Part shown: in pieces, positions 46,485-57,980 of the stretch | Position numbering within the stretch: position 1 is the stretch's first letter | Layout: each line of letters starts with the position of its first letter | Source of the DNA: Neonectria sp. B-13 | Lineage: Eukaryota; Ascomycota; Sordariomycetes; Hypocreales; Nectriaceae | Direction: 5' to 3' | DNA: 64,000 nt | NCBI GenBank assembly: GCA_002682825.1 | Contig: NOKP01000006.1 | Coordinates: forward strand, 1,798,001 to 1,862,000 | The notes under the pieces: generated by a model | Told to the model about the DNA's origin: nothing | Databases searched by the model: none | What the model saw: the letters and a program-made list of their open reading frames with translations, nothing else | Translations under genes and position numbers: made by a program

Positions 46485-46518
46485 CACGGGCACGGGCACG
46501 GGCACGGGGCACGGGCAC
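46485..46518 (+). repeat. Hexamer array (CACGGG)n
   Basis: Five CACGGG units, one with an extra G, ending in CAC. Confidence 0.88.
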
Positions 46519-47959
46519 AACGCATGGCGCCCCGCCCATCAACGACGGCCCACAGGCGAGCCATACGGCCCATGCAATGCACCGCGTTGGAAGGGGAGAT
46601 GGAAGTGGAAGACTGCAACTCCAGTTGAGGCTCCCGCAGGTTGAGGCTGAGGTGAAGTGAGGTGAAGATGGTGGGCGAGGCTGCATTGGATCTTTCCCCG
46701 GGAACCCAAACCATGGGACCACCCCCCCTTGGTATCCATTCACCACCCATCCATGCCACCTCGGAGGACCTTGCTCGGGCTGTCAGGCCTGTCCTGGCAC
46801 TGGCACTGGCACTGGGCCCTTCCTTCAGCTTGAGGCCTTGGCTTCGGACAATCGATGCACCAAGACTTGCTCCTCTGGAGGTGCCAGCGAATCGACGCCG
46901 CCGCCACTTGTCATGAAGAGCCGCACTCAGCATGGGTAGTTGACTCGTGCCCGGCTTGTCGGCCCACGAGCCACAGCTTCCAGCCCCCAATTCTACGGCC
47001 TTCAGGACATCCGCGGCTCTTGCTCCGGGGCCTTCGCTCCGTTCCATTACCACCCACACGCCCCCAGAACGCTCCCGGGCCACCCGCCGGCGACCAGAGC
47101 GCGCCCGCTACAAATACAGAGCCCTTCCCACTATACATCCACTATAACCCTGACTCCACCACCCACTAATCATCGGGTGTCTGGCGCTGCTGGCCGGCGT
47201 CCAACCTCGGCCCTGATCTGGAAAACACCGCACACTCGTCGGCTCCATCCGAGTTGAAGCACGCGATGACTTCATCTATCCTTTGCCGCCAGGGGCAAGC
47301 GGGCATGCGGCCGGGGAAGTTGCTTTGACTTCCGGCCAATTTTTCTTCTCTTACGTTCTCTTATTATGGACTCCTCTTCTGAGTTGGTTAATTTGGCTGC
47401 GTTGGGAAAGTTTGCATTGTTACTTTATTTTATTTTACAAGCTTTTTTCTTTTTCACTTCAAAACTTGTACATTAGACAATACCACACCAAGCGTGCTTT
47501 TTCATTATTATTTTTCTCATATCTATATAGATTCTGTACCAAATCATCACTGAACTCTTACCCCCAAAAATTGGCTACCATGTCATTGCCTTGAAAATGT
47601 TGTCACTAATTCTCCCAAGTCACTCAATCTTGGAGTGATGCTTCGTCCATGGCCTTGGGAAAATTCTGCCAGGAAGATAGCCATACCTCGGCGATGTCAC
47701 TAGCCAGCGAATGCCTTTGACTTGCTAAGTCATGATAATGACGACAATCAGTCTATTCTCACCTGATGAACAGCAGATTCGTGCTTTCCAGCCTTGGGAC
47801 ATATGCACGCTCCCGTCTGGAGATGATGCTAACAAGTTCCCTGATCACCAGTTGACCACGACCGCTTGCCCATTTGTTGGTCCGTAATTCCTAACTAGAG
47901 AACACCCAATTCCAGCTTGTATCTACCGTGTTAACTAAAGATCAGCGTAACCCCCCCCT

Positions 47960-49100
47960 TCCCCCACTTCAAGCCGCAGGTTCAACGGCGTCCTCTTCAA
48001 TCGGAGCCTTGTGGCGTCCATCTCGATCACCTAGCCAATCATGTTCCCTAGTGGCTTCGAGCTCTCAAGCATGCCCACGATGCAGCCCAAACCGTGCCGG
48101 TGAACTAAATGTTCACAAGCACATGAAAACATGTCTTACCCCACGAGGCTGCCCCAAAAGCCCATCTTCAGCGCGTTGCCAAGCCCGATCAACGACACTT
48201 ACACGGGCTTCTACGACAACACCCTCGTGGTCACCGGGCTACTCATTTCTCAACTACGGAAAGACTCGTGGTGTAGCATACGTGGCCAGCGTCATCCCTC
48301 ATTCCAATACCCAGCGTGGTACCGAAGTCTAGACAACGGCCAAAAAAATCCCCTGAAGACGAGGCAACATGTGTATTCCGCTTCCTACACAAAGGCGTCC
48401 CTCTGCAGCCGCTCCCGGGCGTCTTTGCGCCCGGAGGGGAGGTCGCGGCGTTAACGCACTGCCCGCCGGCCCGTTCCAGGCCCGGGGCGTTTTGCTCCGG
48501 GAGAGGGAGATTGATGCCACCGCCCGGTACTGGGTGCCGGGCGAAGCACTGGAAGGCGGTATAGCTTTTGACGGCGGGAGATGGTTTGAGTTCGACGACA
48601 CCACTAGGGGAATACAGGCTCAAAAGGGTCCAAAGTAAACCCCAACCATCTGGGCTCTTGGGCTTCAACATCTCCCCAAGACTCAATTATGAGGGCCCAT
48701 GACGCTGGGTGTGGCATGCCGGGTGGGCGTTCATAGAACCTTCGTGCGAGAACCCACCATAGCTTGTGTAACCGAGAGCTTGAAGGTGTTGGAATTCACA
48801 GGCCATGACGTGCGGGAGTTCCCGACGTCTCAGGCCGAGGCCTGGATTCGGCCACCGCAGGGCTGGAATGGGCGTTCAGGTTGTCTACTTTGAGAAGAAA
48901 AATTGGTGCATGGCGACATCACTTCGACCTACCGAGGAAGGAATATGCACATGATGATGGCCACTATCGACGGGCCAGCTCTTTCCGACATGCTGGTTGA
49001 GTATTTGACCAGCGTAAGACCCAAGCCACCACATCTCTGGGAACAAAATTGCCGACTTTGGCATGTACACGTATGCGAAATCCATCCAGAGCAGGTTTAG
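47960..49100 (+). pseudogene. Possible decayed protein-coding gene
   Basis: Adjacent plus-strand open frames change phase repeatedly (48131-48454, 48369-48638, 48699-48893, 48903-49100). Several pieces have protein-like composition rather than the Arg/Pro/Ser bias of chance frames: PINDTYTGFYDNTLVVTGLL, RYWVPGEALEGGIAFDGGRW, TSQAEAWIRPPQGWNG, and GDITSTYRGRNMHMMMATID leading to LVEYLTSVRPKPPHLWEQN. I could not assign a family. The picture fits a gene broken by several frameshifts, or by introns I failed to place. Similar traces may run on to about 49740. Low certainty. Confidence 0.25.
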
Positions 49101-52100
49101 TCACTCTAGCAGAACTATATAGCCTTTCTTAGTAACATCAAGCCAGGCTCCAAACGTTCGTTAGGGGAGGTAAATTTGGAACCTCCCGACATCCTGGTAA
49201 CATCGTGTCTGCTACCGGTCGGGGGTCTGGTGACCGATTCCCAAGCCTCTTCCTGCAACGGCCAACAGGTTCAGACAATATCCAGATGCAGTAAAACGTC
49301 ACGACAAGAACGGAGGGGGCCGTGTCCAGCAACGACCTATCCAAGGGCGTTCATATCGCTGCCGCTGCCGCACAACCGCCACCTTGTGCTGATCACGAGA
49401 GCATCCTCCGCGATAAGGACCGAACCTACATGATCAGCTGGGATTTCGACCTTCAATAGCCCGGCGTGTTGGCGCCCGAGGCGGCCAGCTGGGCCAACAA
49501 CACGCGTGGCCTCGGTCGACCGTGGAGATGCCCTCCCTCTGCCACGCAGGAGGGGGGGCCCAACCTGGGACATTTAGGTCGAGGTCAAGGCTTTGGGGAT
49601 GAGGCGCAGCTTGGCGGGCTCGCTCTTTCGGGCAAGGTGGAGGGGATTAAGGTTCATGCCGGAATTGCTCATGCACGTCCTCGGACGAGAATGGCCCAAC
49701 ACGCTGTTGCACGCGCTCGAACTATGCTCTAGACTTAGATGCAGAGGCCTAAAATGCTTAGCTACAGACTACCGAGTACGATCGCGATCATCCTACCCGC
49801 GTAAAGAATAGTAGGAAAACCGGATGTTACATGAACTGCTGCTGTCAACCATCAACCTGAACCATGACGCCCCGCAACCATCGCCCTACCCAACCTATCC
49901 GATCTGTCCCGCATGTGCCCGCCTAGCCTTGTGCAAATCAATGATTGTTGCCATTGTGGTTCCATTTTTGGAGGGTTGTCATCTCCTTTGAAGGCGGTGT
50001 GTCGTGGGTGGCTTTTGGAGCTATGGCTAGGCTGACAGCTTGGTCGAGTTGTGAGCCAATACATGGACATTCATGAACATTGGCTTGCTCATGTGAATGC
50101 CCAAACTAGACAAAAAGCAGAGAAGAGAGGCCAAGAAAGGGAAGAAAGAAAAGGGAGCTGCAGCGCAGAAACTTAAATCGGAACTTCGTTATGCCCAAAC
50201 GGAACACCTACATCATTGCGTCGAGGAGCCAATGCTCATAATGACGACCTGTTTACTGCTGTACTTGCTCTCACGGGGCCAACCTCGACCACGGCGCAAT
50301 CACGGGGCGGGCGTTTTGAGCGGTGTGAGTTGTCCCTGGACCACCGTCGCAAATAGTCGTAGCCCTGAACTTTGAAACAAAATTTGTTACCCCATCCAAA
50401 CAGAGAGGGCGGCCTCCACCCCGGGGGCGGCGAAAGATGAGGGGAACTGCGATGCCTAGCGCTTCTCTGGGACATGGTGGGTTGTGTTATTGAATGTCTA
50501 GCCGTGCGCTTCGTACGATGACTTGCGTAAGGCCCTCTATCTGGGTGGTGGGACCCTTTGGCGTCTATTTCTCCGACGCAAGGGCAACTCTCGCTCGCTC
50601 GGTTGGCTTTTCTCCTTTGGGATGAGGCCGTCGAGCCCTGAAACAACTCAGAACATGGCATTCACTCTCGGGTGCTGGATGATGGATGATGGACGATGGC
50701 AGGTTGACCACCCTCCCCACCCCCCTTTCGGCATCTCCTTTTCGAGCCGGCTGCGACGCTCCCGCCGAGGCTCTAGGGCCCCGACATGGCTGCGCGCCGT
50801 CGAGACGTTAAAAGAGTTGAAACGTGTCCGTCGACGGGTCTGGAATTCTCATCTCCCGGATCCCCTGGGCGGCGTTCAGCCCAGGGGTCGTTTCTGAAGG
50901 GGAGATAAATCTAGAATCCAAGCCTCCCGGACCCTGTGCAAAGTTTCTCTTTGTCGTGCGCTGCCCAAAAAAGACGGTAAGTTGGAGAAGTCGGCGAAAC
51001 TCAATAGTATGGAGAGCTTGGGGGTGCGAAAAAGGTCATGTTAAGCACGAATTTCCAGAACAATGCCTAAATGGGAACCGTATGTTCGCGAGCAGGCCTT
51101 CTTCGAGACTGGTCTGGCGCCGGCCACGGCGGTCCAACGACAATAGCGTCCCGCCGGGCAAACGCTGTTTTCCATTGTCGGCGTATGCGGTGGCGGTCCG
51201 TCGTTCAGAAGGCAGATGGCAGATGGGGGTGTGTGAGCTAGGGCACACCGCCAACAAGCCCTTGTACACGGTACATGGACGATGGAAAGCTGGGAGTGTG
51301 CGAGAGAAGAGACGACCGGAAGTGTAGGTTTGAGCTTGTGGCGGAGAAGAACGTGGTTATCGAAAGAGAAAAAGACACCCCCAGGCGACCCGAGGGCGTG
51401 GTCGACTTCGTGTTCGTACAGTATGTAATATTAGGTTTTAGTCAAGGGGGGTCCGCTGGCAGAGTTTATGAGAGAACCGTGTAGTCTCCGCACGTGTGAG
51501 AGTTTCTTCCATCGTGAGGTGACCGCTAACATGACGATGGCGGTGATGGCCTCGAGGTTGAAGGTTGCGGCGTTGGTATGCGAAGTGCGAACGGCGTCAA
51601 GCAGCACGGATGGTGTCAGCGCTGACAAAGAGGCTCAGTCAGGCTTGTCCCCTCGATTTTGACAGCGGATCTACCCAATGATCGATTCCGGGGTCTGAAA
51701 GGGACGAGATTGACAGCTTGGCAGGGATGTACCCAAGTGTAACCTGTAAGCTGATTCAAGATGGCGCCAAGCAAACCAAGGTGGTAGGGGTGCCAAAGGA
51801 AGGAGGCCCATACGTCATACATAGTAACGTAGCAGAGCCGTCATTGTCTCTGGGCGACTGTTCACACATGATCTCTCCTAGACTCCTAATTTCCGTTGAC
51901 TCTCGTCACATTTTAGTCTCTTGTTGCATTTCAGTCACTTTCATCTTTCCCACCCCAGCCGGCACAGCAATACGAGATGTGGGAAGGTTTATCGGACAAC
52001 TTTCCCTTGTACGAACATTCCACGAACATTTCACCAGCACACCGTATCGCGGACTCGGCGCGCGGCCCGTCCGAGGGTGGATTTGAGTTCTTAGCGAAAG

Positions 52101-53998
52101 AAGAACCAATGTTTCACTTCTTCACAGCCGGTCGAGTAAACCAAAAGTTTCCAGGAAGCCGGGTCGAGGCGGAAGGTTATTTGACGCCCGGCAACACCGG
52201 CAAGCAAAAAAACCCCTGGCAGGAGGCTACGAAATCATCCTCAACTTGGCGGCATGCTAACCTATTTAGCACCTGAGCTTCATCTCATGTCGAAGAGATG
52301 GTCGGAACTCTGTCTCCCCGGTCTCCAATGGGACTACGTTAGCCGGCAGCTCCAACACCCGGACATCACTGGTTAACAAGACAGAAGGTTCTCTCCTGGT
52401 AAGTTCCTCAAGCTCAAAAGGACGTGATGATCATGCCCGCGCTTGAAGAACCTTGACGTAGGTAGTCGGAGTGCTCTAATCGACTACGGGGGAACCTAGG
52501 AGTAAAGTTTCCGAGTTGATGTCATCCGCAACGGCATTGGGATCTTCGACCTGGTTAAATTTTCCCGGGGCGTTGCGCTGCACGTCGACTCCCCCAGAGG
52601 TGGCGATTTTTGGAAAATGTCATGCATGTGGACGCAAAGCATAGCCTGATGTAATCCTCCGCCGCAGCACACGAAGCCCTATGCAAAATGTCGATGGTAC
52701 TAGAAGACGATGACAGCGAAAGATAGACTAAGTAAGAACATACTTACTTACCTGCCTACCTGTACCTGGAGACACTAAGTTGCAGTACGGCAGTTGGGAA
52801 AGACGTCATCATCGAGTTGCCGAATGAATGGAATGGAACTGTGGATTGTATTGGATATACGAGTTAGGCAGATAGGAAGGTTTCTGTGCCTGGGGCCGCC
52901 AGTTTTATCGCACCTAGTCGCACAGGACCGTGATTGGGTTCGAGCCTCTGAAGCTCCAACAGTTCGGGGAGGTTTATAGCGCTTACAGCGCCTCTTCCAG
53001 TTACAGGGCAGACAGGGCTCAAGGGAGCTGCCGCCTGCACGCGCAGTGACGCCATCCAATCGAATCCGCCAGACTCCACTCCATGGATTGGGCCAATGGT
53101 TCAACCACGGCTTCTGGTCCACCTGCCAACCGCCATGGAGGGGCAGCACAACAACCCAGCAACCGCCCTAGATAGGAGAATGGGAAAGAGGCTCAGCACA
53201 TCACGCGGCCATCCACGCAGGGCAGGCGGCAGAAGAAACATGCTCGGGATGCGGGAAAACCTGTCGAATGGCCGCGAGGCTCTGTATTTGTTTTTCTTCG
53301 TTGCAGAGTTGCGCGGGTCTGTATTGGCTGGTTGGCTGAGGTTGCCTGGTTGTCGCTCGTAGCTACGATGCAGCGAGGTTCACGACAATATGAACCTGCA
53401 TCACCATCCCGCAAAGAGGGAAGGTCAAGCCGTTCGATAAAGCAGGCCACCTGAAGGGCCTTCCAATCCTGTTTCTCTCTGGATGCATGGATCTGCATTA
53501 AGACTGCAAGAGGAGCGCAAGAGGGCTCAAGTGCAGGGGGTTGCACGTCTTTTATTAAGAGGGATCCTGCCTTAGTCCCCAATGTCACTCTAGTCTTGGT
53601 TGCTTGGGCAATAGAAAGAAGTCAATCCACACCCCGAGCTCTCAACCCCCGATACATCAAGCATCTCGTTCATCCCAACTCCACTCTTCCACTGAAATTC
53701 GCAATACTCTAGCTCATCGTCATTCCGTGGGGCATTACTGTTACAACTTGCAGAGCAGCAAACCTATCCAACTGTCGATCCATTAACTCGAGCTCCCATA
53801 GCTTCGCCAAGCCTTGGACCATCACCATCATCGGTTTTCTAGGATCAGCTTCACCACCGACGAACCAACCTCAGCTACCAACCTCAGCTACCAACCTGGC
53901 CTGACCCAGATATATCTCTCACCAAAACTCCCCGCGAAACACCTCCCAGTCCCAGTCAACTCCAGGTTCCCCCGGCACCGCCGTCAAAGTCGCCCAAC

Positions 53999-54538
53999 AT
54001 GATGTTACCGATGAACCTCATCAAGATGGTCTTGCGCTGCGTCGCGCTGCTGATTACGGTGCTCCTCACGGCCATGATCGGCAACGTGATAGCCACCAAC
54101 ATCGATGGCGTCGGGTCTGCCACTGCAGCTATCAACTTCATTATGTTCGTGACGGTGGTCTCGTGGATCGTCTGCGTTGTCGGCATCGGCGCCTTCTTCG
54201 CCTCGGTCCTCGCCAACCCCATGATCCAGACGCCTCTCGATGGCGCGGCTGTTCTCTTCACTCTCATTGGCGCCATCGCTGTCTCGGCCAAGCTGCGCAT
54301 GGTTGATTGTGGCGACATCGACGACAAGAAGTTTCCCAACGACTGGATCGCCTGGGGGTCTGGCAGCGACGAGAAGCGCTGTCGAGAGCTTCAGGCCAGC
54401 GCCGTCTTCACCTGGTTCCTGCTCGTCTGCTTTTCTGGCAGCTTGTTCTTCACCCTGAAGGACGCCCGCGAGCACCTAGGGGGTTCCTTCCGAGCGGCCT
54501 CCAGGCCCAGCATGTCCCAGCTCAGCAGCAGCGTCTAA
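53999..54538 (+). CDS. Four-helix MARVEL-type membrane protein
   Basis: Single exon, 179 residues. Four hydrophobic segments can be read: about 9-30 (VLRCVALLITVLLTAMIGNV), 44-68 (AINFIMFVTVVSWIVCVVGI), 80-98 (GAAVLFTLIGAIAVSAKLRM) and 136-153 (AVFTWFLLVCFSGSLFFTL), with an extracytosolic loop containing two Cys between helices 3 and 4 and a short Ser-rich cytosolic tail. This matches fungal MARVEL-domain proteins, which sit in the plasma membrane or secretory membranes; the Nce102-like group helps organise eisosome microdomains, but this protein is not clearly Nce102. ATG at 53999 is followed by a second ATG and another at 54011; the first is used. A C/T-rich leader precedes it. It converges on Mim2. 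Confidence 0.8.
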   Translation: MMLPMNLIKMVLRCVALLITVLLTAMIGNVIATNIDGVGSATAAINFIMFVTVVSWIVCVVGIGAFFASVLANPMIQTPLDGAAVLFTLIGAIAVSAKLRMVDCGDIDDKKFPNDWIAWGSGSDEKRCRELQASAVFTWFLLVCFSGSLFFTLKDAREHLGGSFRAASRPSMSQLSSSV

Positions 54539-55245
54539 GGCCAGACTAAGACCGTTAACAACGAGACGACACCACACGATATCACACGATGCGCAATTCA
54601 AACAACCAAGCACATACTTTTTAGTGGTTAGTTGCTTGTATCGCACTCGGATCCGGAACCCTTGAGCCAAAGCAGACGCCGCGGCTGGTTGGGTTCACCG
54701 CCCCATGGCGCGCTGGGAAGCGCCGGGCACATTTGGGACTTTGGCGCAAGAAGACAGTACATGTCATGTTAGCAAGGCGAGGTTTTCTGGGTTGTTTTCT
54801 TCGAAATATTAATGTTCGGGCATGAGTAATGCTTTCATGTGTATAAAAGGGTGTGCGGCAGCAAGGCTAGGCCGTGAGGGAACCAAGAGACGGGTTATGA
54901 ATATGTATGTAGTTGATTCAATTCTGCCATGCTCGTGCATGATGGCATTTCTCCCCACACTGGTGCTGTTCTCGTGACGTTTTCCGTAGAGAGCGTTCGA
55001 CGTTCGGTTCGTTCCCGGATTGTCGAGTCATCCATCCGTGCTCGTGCTCGACTCGTCTTGGTGCTGTCTGCCCTGCTTCTCGCGCAATTGCAACGGCTAC
55101 AATATGGTTTCAAATCATATATTGTCGAGAGACAAACCCAGATCCCTAAACACCATTATGAAGCCTTATATGTTCCCAGGAGGATTCATCCCCTCTTCTA
55201 TCATGTCATTCTTCAGACAATGCCAGATGGTCGCCATCTTCTCGT
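54539..55245. other. Convergent 3' intergenic region
   Basis: 707 bases between the stop codons of the MARVEL gene (+) and Mim2 (-). No gene is supported; two 3' UTRs are expected. The stretch has AT-rich patches near 54800-54850 and 55100-55150. Confidence 0.5.
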
Positions 55246-55653
55246 CTATAATGTCGCCGCTGCCTCTACTGCTCCTGCGGTATTGAACGCCCTCTTGTTG
55301 GTGAATCGAACGTCGACGTTGTGCACCCATCCCATGTATCGCGTCCAACCTGCAAAGATACTCTGTCAGCAACTGGCGTTGATCCGAACACTAGGCGTGA
55401 GCGTGGGGGAGGAGAGAAGTATCTTACTCCAGTACGCAAACTTCCGGCCAAAGTATTTACCCATCCAGGGTACAATCATCATGGTGAGAATGAGCTGCAG
55501 CTGCTCCAAGCTGCGCTCCCACTCTGCTTGTGCGTCGGAGGAGTCGACGTCGGAGTAGATGTCATCGGTGGACATGGAGGGGAGGGAGTCGACGTCGTCC
55601 TTGTCGTCCGACATGTCGTGCAATAGGTCGACGAGGGATTCGGTGGCAGCCAT
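55246..55653 (-). CDS. mim2: Mitochondrial import protein Mim2
   Basis: Two exons on the minus strand: 55653..55428 and 55349..55246, intron 55427..55350, total 109 residues, in phase. Mim2 works with Mim1 in the outer mitochondrial membrane to insert helical outer-membrane proteins. Seen: an acidic N-terminus (MAATESLVDLLHDMSDDKDD), the conserved stretch AEWERSLEQLQLILTMMIVP followed by WMGKYFGRKFAYW, which contains the single membrane segment, and after the intron SWTRYMGWVHNVDVRFTNKR and a GAVEAAATL end. Start MAATES is chosen because fungal relatives begin this way as I recall; the frame is open 52 codons further upstream, but that part is Pro-rich and unlike the family. The gene is easily missed because of its size. 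It is divergent from eIF2 beta. Confidence 0.88.
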
Positions 55654-56397
55654 TGCGGTGGCAGTCGTCGGAAGGATGTGTATGTAATCCGGAAGGGGAG
55701 GCGACCGGATGGGGGAGGCGGTTGGATGGAGCGGCGCGGGGGAGGTTGATGTTGCTTGCTTGGGCGGAGCTCGGATGGCAGCTCGAGGAGGTACGGGATC
55801 TCGGATCACGGGTTACGGAGAGAGCTTGGGGTGAGGGACTCGGGCGTGTACGGCCAGGTGGAGATGAGACCAGCGGGAGGTGGTGTAAGACTCCCAGATA
55901 TGTCCTCCGGAAAACAGACAGCGGACAGCGACAACCAAGGCAAGAAATCCGTCACATTACAGTTGCCGATGAGGGACTCGAGCACGAGTCTAGTAGGCGT
56001 CGTCGCATCGGCTCCCCGGACTGGCCCTCGGAGCTACTGGAGAGGGCATCGAAGCGCTGTGATTGGACAGGACCTGCTGCTGCCAGGCCACGTGACTATA
56101 GGCGTGACGGGGCGCAGCCGAGGCCGGGTTCGCTGAGACTGGGGCCCTGGTATCTTAGGTCATCAGCTGGCTCAGCGGAGAGGTAGTGTCTGGGTTGGCC
56201 ATGACGTTCGGCCTGATTTCCCTCGTCCCTCGCCAGCATCGCCAACTACACGAACACCGGGATTTAATCGACGTCCGAGATCTTCAACGAGGAAAGCAGA
56301 AGGCTGAGCAGACCTATACCCAGACTGGAACCGGAACGAAGGCCTGGATCGAGGAACTAGGAGCGCGCGCGCAACCAGAGCCATTGCAACCGCAATC
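55654..56397. promoter_or_regulatory. Divergent intergenic region Mim2 / eIF2 beta
   Basis: 744 bases between divergent start codons. GC-rich, with no supported gene; the plus-strand open frames here overlap in two phases and carry no motif. A GATTGG (inverted CCAAT) lies at about 56061. Contains both promoters by position. Confidence 0.5.
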
Positions 56398-57980
56398 ATG
56401 GATGTCCAAGTGAGTACACCCAGAGACACGCAGCAGATACCCAACAGACACCCAGAGTCAGAGAGTCTAGCCCTGTTTTCTCCCATTTTCACGCCTCTCG
56501 CTACCTCCCACCATCCTCCCTTCCCACAGCACACACACAGCACACACACAGCACCCGCACAGCACGCACACAGCACCCGCGCAGCACCCGCACAGCGCAC
56601 AACAGCACCACCAAAGTTGCCCCTCCCTTTCCAAAAGCCATATTTTTACCCCACCGTCAATCCCTCTCTACAAACAAGCACCGGTCGGTACCTCCAACAC
56701 AGCACTGCACCTCACCTCACCTTTTGTACCTCCGCTTTCTCTTTGTGGCCATTTCCGGCCCAGCGTCGATTTGACTGCCTGAGTCACATTTTCTATCCGC
56801 CACCATCACCACAACCCTCACTCCTCCACCTCCCATCTCCACCACCCTCAACCACCCCCCACCGCCGAGTTACCGACCGCATCCTCCCATCCGATACTAA
56901 CAAGCTGCTTCTTTTTCTTTCCTTCGCAGGATCTCCCCCAACGCAAATCCCGCAAATCCGTTACCTTTACCGACGAGCAGATCGTAGTCGACGCTGACGG
57001 CTCCGTGACCATGGTCAACGCTACCGACGATACCAAGGAGACGGCCCTGTCCCACACGCCTCGTACGCCGCCGCTAACTGCCGCCCTTGGAGCCTTTACT
57101 GATCCCCAATCTGAAGCCGGTGTGGATGACGCGCCCCCCGCCGACGACGCCGGCCTGGACCTCACTCTTCTCAAGAAGAAGAAGAAGAAGAAGGTCAAGA
57201 CCGATGATGCCGACGCCGACGACGCCGCCCCCGCCGAGGATGGTGGTCTCGATCTCTCCATGAAGAAGAAGAAGAAGAAGAAGGCCAAGGAAGCCGGCGC
57301 CGAGGAAGACGAATTCACTGCCAAGCTCAAGGAACTCGAGGTCAAGGACACCGACGAGGGTGACGAGCCCGTCCAGGAGGACGACGGCGACATGGATGTC
57401 GGCACCGGAATCTGGGCCCACGACGAGACCAAGGCCATCGGCTACACCCTGCTCCTCAACCGTTTCTTCAGCCAGCTCGCCCAAAAGAACCCCGACCACG
57501 CCCTCAGCGGCACCAAGAGCTACAAGATCCCCCCGCCCCAGTGTATGCGTGAAGGCAACCGAAAGACCGTCTTTGCCAACATTGCCGATATCTGCAAGCG
57601 AATGAAGCGAACCGAGGAGCACGTTACCGCCTACCTCTTCGCCGAGTTGGGTACCAGCGGTTCCGTAGACGGTAGCCGAAGATTGGTTATCAAGGGTCGA
57701 TTCCAGCAGAAGCAGATCGAGAACGTCGTCCGAAAATACATCAGTGAGTCATCCCCCTCAACACTCCCACCAACTTAGCGATACACCTCCGATGCTAACA
57801 AAATCTTCAGTCGAATACGTCACCTGCAAGACCTGCAAATCGCCCGATACCGAGCTCAACAAGGGAGAGAACCGTCTGTACTTCATCACCTGCAACAACT
57901 GTGGCTCTCGACGCAGTGTTACTGCTATCAAGACCGGTTTCTCTGCCCAGGTCGGCAAGCGAAGAAAGATGCAGGGTTAA
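56398..57980 (+). CDS. Translation initiation factor eIF2 subunit beta
   Basis: Three exons: 56398..56409 (only MDVQ), 56930..57743 and 57811..57980, introns of 520 and 67 bases, total 331 residues, in phase. eIF2 beta is part of the GTP-binding heterotrimer that brings Met-tRNAi to the 40S subunit and contacts eIF5 and eIF2B. Seen: [20 protein letters not shown] at the start of exon 2; two lysine blocks of seven residues (about 87-93 and 116-122) where yeast and human proteins have three K-boxes; [20 protein letters not shown]; and the C-terminal zinc ribbon with C281, C284, C303 and C306 (YVTCKTC ... ITCNNC). The acceptor joins KYI-I-EYVTC. The tiny first exon and long CA-rich intron are the notable features. 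Confidence 0.93.
56526..56610 (+). repeat. CACACAGCAC-type array in eIF2 beta intron 1
   Basis: Degenerate 10-base units around ACAGCACACA and ACAGCACCCG within the 520-base first intron of the eIF2 beta gene. Confidence 0.75.

Larger units (their letters stand above)
45609..53998. other. 8.4 kb gene desert
   Basis: No intact protein gene is supported. 45.7-46.9 kb is GC-rich with several short tandem arrays. 47.3-47.6 kb is AT-rich. 47.95-49.1 kb shows successive plus-strand open frames that look like a decayed gene. 50-53.6 kb shows only short motif-free frames. From about 53600 the plus strand becomes C/T-rich, the likely leader of the MARVEL gene. Confidence 0.5.

Noticed and set aside
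52925..52945. GGTTCGAGCC, similar to a tRNA B box
   Set aside because: No cloverleaf, A box or paired acceptor stem could be drawn around it.
35549..53998. Dispersed 5S rRNA gene or rDNA
   Set aside because: 5S genes are scattered in many Sordariomycetes, so I looked for their conserved internal segments by eye and saw none; a covariance-model search would settle it.
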